Below, piece after piece: positions 10,477-22,841 of a DNA stretch of 64,000 bases (position 1 is the stretch's first letter; every line of letters starts with the position of its first letter). Made by a program: the position numbers and the translations under genes. A model generated the notes under the pieces. That model did no database searches, was not told the DNA's origin, and saw only the letters and a program-made list of their open reading frames with translations. Location: NCBI GenBank assembly GCA_028829895.1, contig CM054181.1, forward strand, positions 5,871,001 to 5,935,000. Direction: 5' to 3'. Origin of the DNA: Sinotaia quadrata (taxonomy: Eukaryota > Mollusca > Gastropoda > Architaenioglossa > Viviparidae).

Positions 10477-10608
10477 CTTTCACTCACTGTCTCCTACAAA
10501 TGTTAATGGTGATTCATAGCTTCTCGCATAAGGACCAATAAACTTTCACTCACTGTCTCCTACAAATGTTAATAGTGATTCATAGCTTCTCGCATAAGGA
10601 CCAATAAA
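10477..10608. repeat. 66-bp tandem duplication
   Basis: CTTTCACTCACTGTCTCCTA ... GGACCAATAAA occurs twice in direct contact with a single visible difference (AATGGTG/AATAGTG). The flanks (10610-11090) are AT-rich unique DNA without features. Confidence 0.95.
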
Positions 10609-11094
10609 CTTTAACATACATTACACTTACATGACTAAGACCACCTCGTTTGAGTGAAAAAAACAAAAGAGTGGTCTTTTAACCCATTACTGCAAATTTT
10701 ATAACTATAACAAAGTATGCACCACCAAATGCATTAATTCTTCATACACACCCCTTCCGAAAAAATAAAATAAATGGACACGGCCATTGTTTTCAGGATA
10801 ACTAATAGTCAGTTTATCTGCATCAAAACGTATAGTTTCGGCATAGGCTCTTATTTATGTCAAACTATATAGTTTACTTGTAGGCCTTACAAGTTGTCTG
10901 GATAATTATTACGCATGTTCTTGTTTATACTAAAAGGTATTAGTAATACAGACCGCTCGATTGTAGTCTTCGATTTTAAAATTATTAATTTTCTTCATAA
11001 CACCACTTTTTTTGTCTACACTTTAATTACACTTCAGCAGTGATCTTGACATATTAACAACTTAACTACATTAACCACTTGTAACTTCGAACAT

Positions 11095-11935
11095 AAAAAC
11101 ATACAAAACAAAACTAAAATTTAACTACATTCATGACACACTGAGGACTCAACTACATGCCAACTTCATTCATGACAGAACTCAACAACATGCCAACTTC
11201 ACATGTGATACACACAGAACTCAACATCATGACAACTTCACATGTGAAACACACAGAACTCAACTATATGCCAACTTCGCATGTAACATACACAGAACTC
11301 AATTACACGAAACTTCATTCACGACACACTTTGAATTCAACTATACGCCATCTTCATACTTTACACACAACTACATGCCAAGTTCATTTATGACACACTT
11401 AGAACACAACTATATGCCAAGTTAATTCAAGACACACTTAGAACACAACTATGTGCCAAGTTCATTCATGACATACTTAGAACACAACTATGTGCCAACT
11501 TCATAAGCGACACACTTAGAACACAACTATATGCCAAGTTCATTCATGACACACTTAGAACACAACTATATGCCAAGTTCATTCATGACACACTTAGAAC
11601 ACAACTATATGCCAACTTCATACGCGACACACTTAGAACACAACTACATTCAACTTCATTCATGACACTCTTTGAACTCAAGCTACACGACAATTTCATT
11701 CATGACACATTTAGAACTGAATTATATGACATCTTTATTCATGACATACTTAGAACTCAACAACATAAAAGTATCATTCATGACATATTTAGAATTCAAC
11801 AGTGTGGTAACTGCATTCATGACTTAGAACTCGAATTATACAATTAGAACTCAATTGTATGGCCACTTCACACGGAATACAATTAGAACTCAAGTGCATG
11901 GCCACTTCACACGGAATACGTTAGAACTTAGCTCC
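11095..11935. repeat. 39-bp minisatellite, about 20 units
   Basis: Core unit GACACACTTAGAACACAACT plus ATATGCCAAGTTCATTCAT. Central units (11395-11645) are nearly identical; both flanks decay. The 78- and 61-codon ORFs inside are read-through of the array. Confidence 0.93.
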
Positions 11936-12310
11936 CGGTATACTTCTTACACGATTTCCTGAAAAGTCAACATAAATAACTGAATTATTTCCCTTCAATC
12001 AAGCGCATATGATGTGTAGGTCTGTAACTCGACTACATTCATACACATTCTATTAAAGTATTTGTGACATGTATATTAATCACGTGCATTAATATGATGA
12101 CAACAATGACAACAGATACAAAGAACAGACTCCACCATCCATTTATATGTTTTTGTCACGAGAACTGTTTGAAGTAAAATGCACTTGGCAATATCATATT
12201 GTCTTATAATGAAATTTAATCGGTGACTTGTTTTGTGGTCCTAAAGGCAGTAATAAACTCGTTTTAATGAAACGAAAAGTTGAAATGGGAAAACCTTCAT
12301 ATACTCATAC
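11936..12310. other. Unique AT-rich non-coding DNA
   Basis: Nothing recognisable on either strand. Confidence 0.5.
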
Positions 12311-12314
12311 ACCT

Positions 12315-12333
12315 ACACACACACACACACGCA

Positions 12334-12365
<32 letters not shown>

Positions 12366-12370
12366 CACAA
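12315..12370. repeat. (CA)n(ACGC)n(CA)n microsatellite
   Basis: Compound dinucleotide/tetranucleotide run, same composition as 8239-8292. Confidence 0.97.
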
Positions 12371-12631
12371 ATTAAACATTTACTGTCACATTAAACATTT
12401 TCTGTCACATTCGAGAAAGTTATAGATATTGGATTGTGCATTCATTGTTTGTAATTCGATATTCTGCACATCCATTTGCATTTCTCACCGTTCTAATGTT
12501 CACAGATTATGTTTTTAAAGTAATTTTCACCGTCAGTTTTCAACCACACGCTGTAGGAGATACCCTGGGCCATAGTCGGCTCCCAGTCCAATTTAGATTA
12601 TTTTTTATTATAGGTCCGTGGCAATCGTAAA

Positions 12632-12654
12632 TGTGTATGTGCGTGCGTGCATGT

Positions 12655-12713
<59 letters not shown>

Positions 12714-12730
12714 CGCGTGCATATGGGTGT
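12632..12730. repeat. (TG)n microsatellite
   Basis: Long TG run with TGCG and TACG edges. The ORFs crossing it on both strands are low-complexity and are not called. Confidence 0.97.
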
Positions 12731-13228
12731 GAGTTCTTAATTTATCATTTGTATTACTATCTATTTTCCAATTACACCCCCAACACCCCGTCTTCTCTAC
12801 CTGAAAATTGTGCACACATTACTCATGAGTGGGAAGACGTTTTTAATTTAAAAAGGGAGTGTCGTAACAAAAGAGGATTTATAATTGTATTTGTTATTTT
12901 TAAAATATTTTAATCGTACACCACTGAATCTCGCAAAAAGTGAGCGAAAGGGGATGGGGGGTGGGGGTGGCTTTACTAAGGATATATGGCAGCAAAAGCT
13001 GCCCATTGCATTTGTACTTAGAGAAATGATAAATTTAATTTACTTCTAAATTACTTTTATAAACACATTTAGCACATTTAGCGTTACAGATTAAAACACA
13101 CTGAGCGTTAAAGATTCTTATATGTAATATATTGCTAAATTACTCTGGTACTTGTTTGCTTCCGAAAACTGCTATAAAAATAACGCTTGTAAATGTTGTA
13201 ATAGGGCTTGTCTGTTTCCATCCTTCTG
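12731..13228. other. Unique non-coding DNA
   Basis: AT-rich with a short G-rich patch near 12950-12970; no gene seen. Confidence 0.5.
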
Positions 13229-13398
13229 GATGTGCGCCAAACTAGGTGCGACCTGTTTCACCCCCTTCCGCCAGCCCTCCTGCCCTCCACCTCAGACGCA
13301 CCACTAGGCTGTGAGGCTCCCTTAGGAGCAGTCCAAGACTGAGAACATAGTAAAGATGAAAGATCTATTACGGCTTCTGGGGTGAGTGAGAGCGTAAC
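13229..13398 (+). repeat. Dispersed repeat R1, copy 1
   Basis: GC-rich 170-bp block from GATGTGCGCCAAAC through CCAGCCCTCCTGCCCTCCAC to ATTACGGCTTCTGGGGTGAG. It matches the reverse complement of 35973-36138 along almost its whole length, with one differing internal stretch (GAGGCTCCCTTAGGAGCAG here, a C run there). The block stands out from the AT-rich surroundings. No terminal repeats or target-site duplication seen; it may be a SINE-like or other non-autonomous mobile element. Confidence 0.85.
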
Positions 13399-13429
13399 AC
13401 ACACAAAATGAGTTAAAGTTACATACGTA

Positions 13430-13650
13430 ATAAATAACCTTGAAAGTTAAAGTTATGAGATCACTATCCATATATGTATGAGCAATAACCTTATTGAGTC
13501 TTAGTTATCTAGATTTCTGCAATATATATAACCTTGAAAGTTAAAGTTATGTAGATCACTCTCCATATATGTATGAGCAATAACCTTATTGAGTCTTAGT
13601 TATCTAGATTTCTGCAATATATATAACCTTGAAAGTTAAAGTTACACAAA
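13430..13650. repeat. 95-bp tandem repeat, 2.3 units
   Basis: Unit ATAACCTTGAAAGTTAAAGT ... ATCTAGATTTCTGCAATATAT, repeated at 13433, 13528 and partly at 13623. Confidence 0.95.
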
Positions 13651-14650
13651 TCCAGGATATCTGAAACAGCGGATTAGCCACTTATGATTACCAGTACTAA
13701 TGAAACTTGGGAGTGTTAGCTAAATAATATCGCTGAACACACTTCAACTGAATTCAATTCTGGGTCATCGTAAACATTTTGTGGACGCCTTGGCAGACGT
13801 TGATCATTGTAGGTCACTGTGATACGTTGCAAACCGCAGTTAGCGTGGAATACGGTCGTCACTGCTCCACTTTCAACATTCATTATTATTTTCACGGGCG
13901 GTTGTTGCGTTTTTCTTTTCCAGTGCTTCGCTGAGTTTTACATGAGATATGACCTGTGATCCGGATGCACTTGACAGTGACGTCACGACTGAATAACACC
14001 GAATTGAAACGGAGAAACTATTGTTTACTGTTGGGATTAATACTGAATGCCTGCCGTACAACCATATATGGTATACCGCGGATAAATTTGTTGCAGTCAG
14101 TTGCATGAGGGAGACTAGCTTGATATATTGTTGACTGTGTGTACATTACCGGATTTACGTTTAATTATCATAGATAACACGATAATCTGCATTTAAATGT
14201 GTCGGTAGCTTCAAACAGCTTGTTTGTTTCCCCAAATGACGGATTCCCTCTCTTATATTAGTGGATTAACATTAATATATTTTTTTAAAAGTCTCTAAAC
14301 AAACAAAAGCCGCTGTCTTCTTAATTCTGGTGCCTTTTATGGAGTCAACCAATATGGTCAAGCAGGTGTAGAAGTCTTTAGGTGTACACGCAAATGTATG
14401 TAATCTTCGGCTACTAGTGTTGTCTTCTGCCAGTCGCAGAAGAAGCACTGTTGTCTGGTGCACTGTTGTCTGGTGCACTGTTGTTATGTGTATGAGGTTG
14501 GATTGAAAATGGTCATTGTCCACTTTCTAAAGTTTAGGCGTTAGGGGTACCACACTGCTGTCCTTGGACATGGCTTCATTGGTAGATTCGAAGTGTAAAC
14601 ATGTGCTGTCAGGTGTGTCTCCATCGGCGATCCGATGCAAAGAGTGGAAT
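13651..14650. other. Unique non-coding DNA
   Basis: Short minus-strand ORFs (13873-14106, 14272-14523) show no domain, signal peptide or splice context that I recognise. A small perfect repeat CTGTTGTCTGGTGCA occurs near 14448-14480. Confidence 0.45.
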
Positions 14651-14655
14651 GTAGA

Positions 14656-14656
14656 T

Positions 14657-14737
<81 letters not shown>

Positions 14738-14752
14738 ACCACCACCACCACA
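14656..14752. repeat. (CA)n then (CAC)n microsatellite
   Basis: CA run of about 80 bp ending in CACCACCACCACCAC. All overlapping ORFs on both strands are His/Thr or Val/Cys low-complexity translations. Confidence 0.98.
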
Positions 14753-15091
14753 CACTGACCAAACAAATATACCACGAACAGTGTCTGCCAAGAAAGCCCC
14801 TATAATTCTACAACCATCATCACTTTACTCTTGTCATCTAGCCCTGATTGAACAATGGTCATGAACTCATCCTCACCAGATGCACACTCACGCCTCAACA
14901 AGAAATATCAAACAAATACCCTGGACACAGACAGAGAAAATCGGCTAATTATAATACCCACATATAACTTACAGCGAAATTTTACAAGAAGTGATTGTAA
15001 AAGTTAGGGAACACACAGATATTACTAATATTAATTACAAACAATTTGCTGAAATTATTTTCGTTACAGTTGGCTCGTGAAGTTTTGTTAC

Positions 15092-15396
15092 TTTTATATA
15101 ACACAAAGCAAAGTGTTAATTTTGGTAGCCTTTATATAACACAAAGCAAAGTGTTAATTTTGGTAGCTTTTATATAACACAAAGCAAAGTGTTAATTTTG
15201 GTAGCCTTTATATAACACAAAGCAAAGTGTTAATTTTGGTAGCCTTTATATAACACAAAGCAAAGTGTTAATTTTGGTAGCCTTTAGGTAACACAAAGCA
15301 ATGTGTAAATTATGGTAGCCTTTATATAATACAAAGCAATGTGTTAATTTTGGTAGCCTTTATATAACACAAAGCAATGTGTTAATTTATAGCTTT
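15092..15396. repeat. 38-bp minisatellite, 8 units
   Basis: Unit TTTATATAACACAAAGCAAA plus GTGTTAATTTTGGTAGCC; the first five units are nearly identical, the last three carry GCAATG. Confidence 0.96.
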
Positions 15397-15647
15397 TATG
15401 AGTTGAGTTTAGACTTAGATGAATAAAACAGCAACTGATCAGGATGTGGCACTATAATTATTAATAAATTTAGATACAAAATATAAATCGGTAGCAATTG
15501 GCAACTTCAATTTAGATAACATAGGAATGGAAGGAATAGAAGCATAATCTGACTAAACCTGAACAGAATCAAGGTAACAAAGTTAACATACCACAATTTA
15601 GATCTGAATGCTATGCACGTTGGTACTACAAAGATGGATGAACCGAT

Positions 15648-15905
15648 TCCAACTTAATCTGAGTGGGTTTAGATACACCGGGTATTACTGACGCGATCTG
15701 ACAGATTATGACTTAGATCTGAGTGGGTTTAGATACACCAGGTATTACTGACGCGATCTGACAGATTATGACTTAGATCTGAGTGGGTTTAGATACACCG
15801 GGTATTATTGACGCGATCTGACAGATTATGACTTAGATCTGAGTGGGTTTAGATACACCAGGTATTACTGACGCGATCTGACAGATTGTGACTTAGATCT
15901 GAACG
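15648..15905. repeat. 60-bp minisatellite, 4 units
   Basis: Unit GACTTAGATCTGAGTGGGTT ... GCGATCTGACAGATTATG, with only single-base variants. Confidence 0.96.
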
Positions 15906-18080
15906 TCGGTGACATGAAATGACCAGGATGTAGGTCAGCAGTAGAAAAGCCACAACACGAGGAGGTAAATGTGGAACAATTCAGGACTTAACTGGCAACG
16001 AGTTTACATTATATCTCGTAATAAGTATAGCTTTACATATCCTGTTTTTTGTTGTTGTAAATTTGTAAAACATTCATACTAAACTAACATCATATTACGC
16101 CACCTGAAAGCTTCTTTGAATTCCACAAAATACAAAAACAATATAAAATATACTTGGCTTACTCTCCAGACACTTACCGTGTATCCGTACCGAGTACTGT
16201 CCAAATCGTTATGTTACATGCCGACAGATCGTTGATTCACAAATATCCGAGACACTACGTAACAGTAAGTCGAATTTAAAAACTGTGCACTTGTTTACAC
16301 ACACAAAAAAATGTCTCCTAACGAGACAATCTGTCCAATAGCCCTATACTGGCTTTTAGAAACACCCTTCCACCCCACCCACTAATATCCGGACTCAGCA
16401 GTCAACAACAGTACACACTAAGTTGATTTCCTTCAATCATTATCCACTCTAGGCTTAAATTACGCAGTTTGTTTGCAGTTATCAAGCCACAGGTCACAAC
16501 TCTCAAATTACACACACTTGAAACGCTTTCTTCAGTAAAGGCCGTTATACTCAAATGACGCAATTTACTGTTACACACACTATACCTGTGTCTAGTGTAG
16601 ACCTCAAATGACGCAGTTTATTAATAATCACAATCGAAAGTCGATACCGCTGAGCTCTGCTGATTGAAAGGGAACGACAGACAACTGGTTGGTCCATCAA
16701 AAGTCGAAAACTGGAATACTTAAAACGGTCACCATCTCAAAGCCATTAAAAGTCGTAAACTGAAACAATTATAAGATAATCAGTTTTGTAGCCTGTATGT
16801 TGTACTAGCCTGTAATAAAAATGACACTGCACTTTTGGATTAAAATATTTATAATGCTAGTTGTACATTATAGAATCATATCTATAATTTTATTAGACAT
16901 TTCCTATAATTATTTTGATTTTAAAATTTGGTAGTAATAAACATTTTAATATTTTAAAAATTAAATCAGATTAAATATTCTTGAAATTATTGAGAACCCT
17001 ACACATACTGTATACAATGACGTAATAGTTTATGTCAGCAGTATTATGTCATCACATTTAAGGAAAATGTTTTTGAATAAAAATATGTAAACAATTCTAG
17101 TGGCATAAAAAATAATTTGCATATATATTAGAATGGTGTCATGAAAATTTCAAAATCAAAGCACATACTATACAATCTTAATGACTAAATACACACTGGA
17201 CATTGGCCATGATGAGAATGGAATGGAACATAATAGAATTAACAATAAATCAGTATATAGGCACTAGAACTGGAGAAAATACTGCTGTAAATAAAACTGG
17301 TTTATTCTGAATATGGATGAATTTTGACGACACTAATGGAGATTTAGCTCTCACAGTGACGATTGTTTCATAAATAAAAATTATTAAAACCTCTTCGTTG
17401 AACTAACTCTATAGCCTTCAATGCACAGTTTAACTAGAACTACAAAAATACAGCTATAGTCTTCAATGCACATATATATCATTATTCAGATTTTGAAAGA
17501 TCAGTTTTATGATTCTGAAATAATTCATTTAAAAAACCACACGATCAGTTATAAAATACAAAAAGGTCCACTGCACGAAGTATCTGAATTCATATGAGAA
17601 CTAACTGGGTGCATTCCAACTATTGTCAAAGATGGCAAATCGTTTGTTGCTTTAGTAGAGACTACACTTTGACGCCTGGAATTCTATTTTTAACCAGTCT
17701 GTTTTATGTTAATATACTCCAGTTAATAAAGTTTATTTAGAAGTTTGTAGCACCAAGTTATCTCTAACCATACTTTCAAAGGGTCTAATGGGTCATAGGT
17801 TATTGGCACTGAAATGAATCGGTAACTCCGCAAAGTCGTTTTGTTGTCATGTGAAGGTTCTCTCCCTTGCATTACTGGCTAATACAAATGACAACAGGGG
17901 AAAACGTTTTATGCTGCCTTTGGAGAGAGAATGTTTTACAGAAGAATAAATATTATTATAGAAGACAGTCCGTACTGCAAGTTTTGTTTTGGTTAGCTGC
18001 GTATTTAATGTGAGAGAGGATGAGTATACTATAGTCATGCAAAAACAAAAACAAACAAACACAGATATGTACGCAGGCAG
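15906..18080. other. Unique AT-rich DNA with a possible 5' exon end at 16178
   Basis: No coding gene seen over 2.2 kb. On the minus strand ACACG|GTAAGTGTCTGG (GT at 16177-16176) is a strong donor-like sequence and could end the first exon of TLR-A, but nothing else supports it. 16490-16630 contains a few decayed copies of a CAAATGACGCAGTTTA motif. Confidence 0.3.
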
Positions 18081-18084
18081 AAAT

Positions 18085-18210
18085 ACAGGAAGCCAGAAAA
18101 AAAGATAGACTGGAATATAGAGGAAAAGACAGGAATGCAGAGGAAGATAGGAATGCAGAGGAAAAGACAGGAATACAGAGGAAAAAGACAGGAATGCAGG
18201 GAGAGAGAAA
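18085..18210. repeat. About 20-bp AGGAATGCAGAGGAAAAGAC repeat
   Basis: Roughly six imperfect units, followed to 18360 by purine-rich GATA/GAGA sequence. Confidence 0.85.
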
Positions 18211-18539
18211 TTAGAGAATATAATTTATGGATGACTGATGGAAATAGAGACAGAGAGAGAGCGATAGAAATAGACGATACACGGAAAAACAGATATACCT
18301 AAAAATAGATAGGTAAACATATATCAAGATAGAGATAGAGATAAATAGCAAGTTAGCTAGAAAGACAGACGAAGATATCTAGATTGGCTGCAAAAATACA
18401 TGTATGGTTTATTCATAATGATACTATGGCTTTTTATTATAGTAATTATATAATTATCTCTTTCCAAGTTTATAGAATCAGTAAATTGTGAATAGTGCCT
18501 TAGAGATATTTGTGTCTGTGTCTGTCACTGTTATATAGT

Positions 18540-19450
18540 ACTCGATTGTGGTACAGAATGTATTGACTGAGAAACTGACAATAGCACAGCTTACATTCAC
18601 TGAGTAAATGACAGTGGTACTGCTTGTATTTACTGATTAATTGACTGTGGTACAGCTTGCATTCACTGACTAATTGACAGTGGTACAGCTTGCATTCACT
18701 GATTAATTGACTGTGGTACAGCTTGCATTCACTGATTAATTGACTGTGGTACAGCTTGCATTCACTGAGTAAATGATGGTGGTACAGCTTGCATTCACTG
18801 ACTAATTGACTGTGGTACAGCTTGTATTCACTGACTAATTGACTGTGGTACAGCTTGCATTCACTGAGTAATTGACTGTGGTACAGCTTGCATTCAATGA
18901 GTAAATGATGGTGGTACAGCTTGCATTCACTGAGGAAATGAAGGGGTACAGCTTACATTCACTGAGGAAATAATGGTGGTACAGCTTACATTCACTGAGG
19001 AAATGATGGTGGTACAGCTTGCATTCACTGAGGAAATAATGGTGGTACAGCTTACATTCACCAAGTAATTGTTACTATATACATTACAGTTTGCATTCAC
19101 TAAGTAATTGAAAGTGGTATAGCTTACATTCACTGAATATTTGACAGTGGTACAGCTTACACTCACCAAGTAACTGATACTATATATATTACAGTTTGCA
19201 TCCCCTAAGTAATTGTAACTATTAGAGTTTACAGTCACTAAGTAATTGAAAGTGGTATAACTTATATTCAATTAAATAATTGGCAGCTTTACAACTTATA
19301 TTCAATGATTAATTAACAATGATATAGCTTACATTCAAGTGTAGCTTACATTCACTCATTAACTGACAATGATATAGCTTACATTCACTGAATAACTGAC
19401 AATGATATAGCTTACATTCAAGTGCAGCTTACATTCACTGAGTATGTGTT
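18540..19450. repeat. 33-bp minisatellite, about 27 units
   Basis: Unit TTGACTGTGGTACAGCTTGC plus ATTCACTGATTAA, cleanest at 18600-19060, decayed beyond. The 114-codon minus-strand ORF at 18927-19271 is an 11-residue repeat made by the array. Confidence 0.95.
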
Positions 19451-19679
19451 ATTTAATATTTCGTGGGAGTGCTTCCAGTTTACCCTGATTTCGCGCGGGA
19501 GCGAGGGAATTGGGGTGGGTGAGGAGTGGGACTCTGCCGATGTGTTTCGCCCTCTTTGTCTCTGCTGATTGCTGTTTTTTTCCTTTTCTCCAGATGCATT
19601 TATTTCTTTTCTTTTATTATCTTCTTCACTTTGCAGTGGCTGATGGTCTTGGAACATTGCTAAGGAGGCCGTGTGAGTA

Positions 19680-19712
<33 letters not shown>

Positions 19713-20384
19713 TCGTGTGTGCGTACGTGGTATTTTACAGAGTTTCTATCAGTGCAAGGAATGTCGTAGGAAAATTAGTTAACACAGATCTACAACTCTC
19801 CCCGTGTAAGATTAAACTCAAATACTATAATTAACAGACAGCATACAACACAAATAGTTAACAACAAACATCAACAATAAGAAAAGACAACAACAAATCT
19901 AAGATCATAATGTCTGTTTGTAGAATAAAGTAGACATAATGATATAGTTAGAATAGACAAATATCATTTTAACATAACTTATTTATGACAGGTTTCATTA
20001 GTCTATAGACAAGGACAACTTGCGGTAACGTTTTTGGTATATTTTAAAATTTAAACTTTAAATGTTCTTGCCACAATCACGTAATCATATGATCATCCAA
20101 CCATTTATTTCCAAATGATTTCATAAGCCACCATACAATAAAAAATATGTCCCGTTGCCGGATCCTGGTAAATATTATTTATGAAATGTGTCTGTATCAA
20201 TGCCAGTTATTTTTAGCATAAATCTTGGTTACTATGAAGGACTGTAACACAGGTGAAGTAATTCATTGAATTAATATCTTATCACTTCCTCTATTAGCTT
20301 TGTAAATCTTGCTTTCTTTGATGAAAATCTGTTATATTAAATAATCAGTGAAATTGAGTGCGAAAATTTACCGACTCGTTAAAG
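19451..20384. other. Non-coding DNA with a GT microsatellite
   Basis: A GT run lies at about 19684-19730. The short ORFs crossing 19418-19782 have no recognisable domain. The rest is AT-rich unique DNA. Confidence 0.45.
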
Positions 20385-20796
20385 TTAATCTCATAAATAT
20401 ATTAAAAAATGGTTTCATGGAGGTATTGATGTCAAGTAATCTTTTTTCATTGTATTTGTTATATGTATATTTGGTAGTTGATTTAATAAATTTATTGACC
20501 TTACACATATTGATAGCCTTATGTTGAAGAAGTAAGTGGGTGGATGGGTCGCTAAATATAAAGATGGATTTGTCTTCTCCTTTAATATGAAGTTTTCCAC
20601 CTACGGAAATATTGTGTTATGGTAAATGTTTGTCTTTAATGTTGTGGAAGGAAGAAAACATTTACATCACCTGCACATCTGCAAAGTGAGAGAGCCGAGT
20701 GGTGTCTACTGGATAATTATTAATAACATAAATTAAGATTCTCATCACTTGTAATTAGTTATGGACGATTAATTAATAATAATCATAACCATTAAC
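20385..20796 (+). repeat. Dispersed repeat R2, copy 1 (5'-truncated)
   Basis: Shares with 32646-33144 the blocks GATTTAATAAATTTATTGA, GGATTTGTCTTCTCCTTTA, GTTTTCCACCTACGGAAA and the end AATAATAATCATAACCAT. It starts where copy 2 reads GTGGTTTTGTGG, so the left part of the element is missing. Confidence 0.85.
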
Positions 20797-20879
20797 TAAA
20801 TAGCTTTGGTGGCACATAATGAAACTGTACAGGGAAAAGAACATTACAATCAACGAACTGTTTATTATTTTCATTCCCA

Positions 20880-21160
20880 TATATAGTTTAATTCTTTACT
20901 ACCCTAACGGCATAGTTTAATTCTTTACTACCCTAATGGCATAGTTTAATTCTTTACGGCCTTAATGATATAGTTTAATTTTTTACTGCATGCTCTAACG
21001 TTATAGATTATTCTTTGGTGCATAATGGTATTGTTTAACTTTTTACCTGCCCTAATTGTCCAGTTTCTTTACTGCCTTAATATTGTATTTAACAATGCAT
21101 TGCTTTCATCCTGCATTTAAACTCATACACTGCGATAATGTTGTATTTATTCCCTGATGT
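20880..21160. repeat. Degenerate 32-bp repeat
   Basis: CATAGTTTAATTCTTTACTA with CCCTAATGG linkers; three good units and several decayed ones to the right. Confidence 0.8.
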
Positions 21161-21799
21161 ACTGTAGGCTCGTTTATCCGTGATAACAGGAATCCCGCTT
21201 GATCTGCCGTTAATACAATGGCTACACAGTTTCAAAATATCTTGGGTACCTAGAAAAAAGCCATACACAAGTACTTAAGCTAGATTTATTCATTTGTAAT
21301 AAGACAGCAAAGAACCTTGGGTATCCGGCCAGACAATACATTATAATCAGCACATCCCCTTAATTTCAATACAATATGTATATTTGTATCTAATTATATG
21401 GAAATTATATGGAATTATATGGAAACCAATATTCCTTTAGCCTGTACCTGAGCAATAGCAACACTGTTTTATAAAGATCATTGTACAGAAAGGCTTGATT
21501 CACTTTGGGGAAACGATATACCACTTGCATATTCAGAAACTCCGACTAAATGAAATAACATTTGTCGCTCTGCTACAACCGTGCACTGTATGGTCATTAA
21601 TTTCGTTTACATTTAGTGTCTTGACCGTTACATCGCTTCCAGATTTGTAAATAACAGTGTCTGTTAATGCTGAGAGAGAACTGTAAAACTGGTTTCGTAA
21701 GGCGCGACAGTCTGAACATTTCGGAACTGAACAGTTACATTTGAAGACTGAATACAAGTTTTACAACGCAAACACAAACACTCCTCGACAAGTCAGCAA
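21161..21799. other. Unique non-coding DNA downstream of TLR-B
   Basis: No gene recognised; a 74-codon minus-strand ORF at 21533-21757 has no known features. Confidence 0.4.
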
Positions 21800-22080
21800 T
21801 AGTAACTTTAATGCAAATGTGATACACATGTGCAAACAGATACTTAATGAATGAAATAATTATATGATACACACTTGTAAACGCATATTTAATGAATGAA
21901 ATTATTATATGATACACACGTGTAAACACAATGAATGAAATAACGTATAGTGTACGAGTGTTAACACATTTAATGAAATAAAATATATGATACACGCGTT
22001 TAAACACATTTAATGAACTAAAATATATGATACACGCGATTAAACACATTCTTAATGAATGAAATAATATGAAATATTGC
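21800..22080. repeat. About 45-50-bp degenerate repeat
   Basis: TTAATGAATGAAATAATTAT with ATGATACACACGTGTAAACA, about six units. The 123-codon minus-strand ORF at 21735-22106 is read-through. Confidence 0.85.
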
Positions 22081-22841
22081 ACAAAATATTCACTGTACAC
22101 TTCCAAGCAGAATACTGATTAAACGCGAAACAAATTGCACAGAGTATATGAAAAAGAACGTTTTTGGCACTTGAACATCAACTCATTGTTTTTTGTTTTG
22201 TTTTGTTTTTGTTTTGTCATAGAAATATCACATTACATATCGGATTGAAGAACATTTCACTTTTACACAGCTTTCTATTAATTCCGCTTGCATAAAATCA
22301 TGATGGAATATTCTGACTCACTAAGGACACGAGTCTGTGCCCTGCTAGAAATGGTAAACATATGTTAATGCACTATTAAATACAGCTTGACTCGAGCAGA
22401 GTATTAAACCTTAACTTCCAGTTGAAAAGCAAACAAACAAAATTTGTGACTAACATAACTAGTTCATATATAAAATTGTTAACACAATTAAAAATTTTAT
22501 AAAATCAAACACGTCCTGATATCCAACTAAAATCACAACCAAACATATACGGATAATGGCAAATAATAACACGACCGAGTTTTTTTTTTTTAGTACTGGC
22601 TATAAAGTAAGAAACTCTTAACAATTCACTTAACATGCCTCTAAGACATACGTTCTTCTCTGAGTAATAATGTAATTTTTTCTAGCAGGCAACATTTTTA
22701 ACTTAATGCATAGTTTAGAATTCATTTTTTCCTCAAAACCTGGCGCATCATAACAATCAACAAGAGCAACTATAAAAAAAAATAAAAATAAAAAAGCACT
22801 TATAAACAGCACCTTCATAGGCTTGACGCTAAGAAATGACG
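22081..22841 (-). other. Probable 3' UTR / downstream region of TLR-B
   Basis: AT-rich sequence directly after the TLR-B stop codon. I found no confident AATAAA within it. A same-strand ORF beginning with an ATG at 22820-22818 would encode a hydrophobic leader, but this comes from T-rich tracts and is not called. Confidence 0.5.

Noticed and set aside
22630..22818. 62-codon ORF with a hydrophobic leader directly downstream of TLR-B on the same strand
   Set aside because: The leader is encoded by A/T homopolymer tracts; it lies where the 3' UTR should be and has no independent splice or promoter support.
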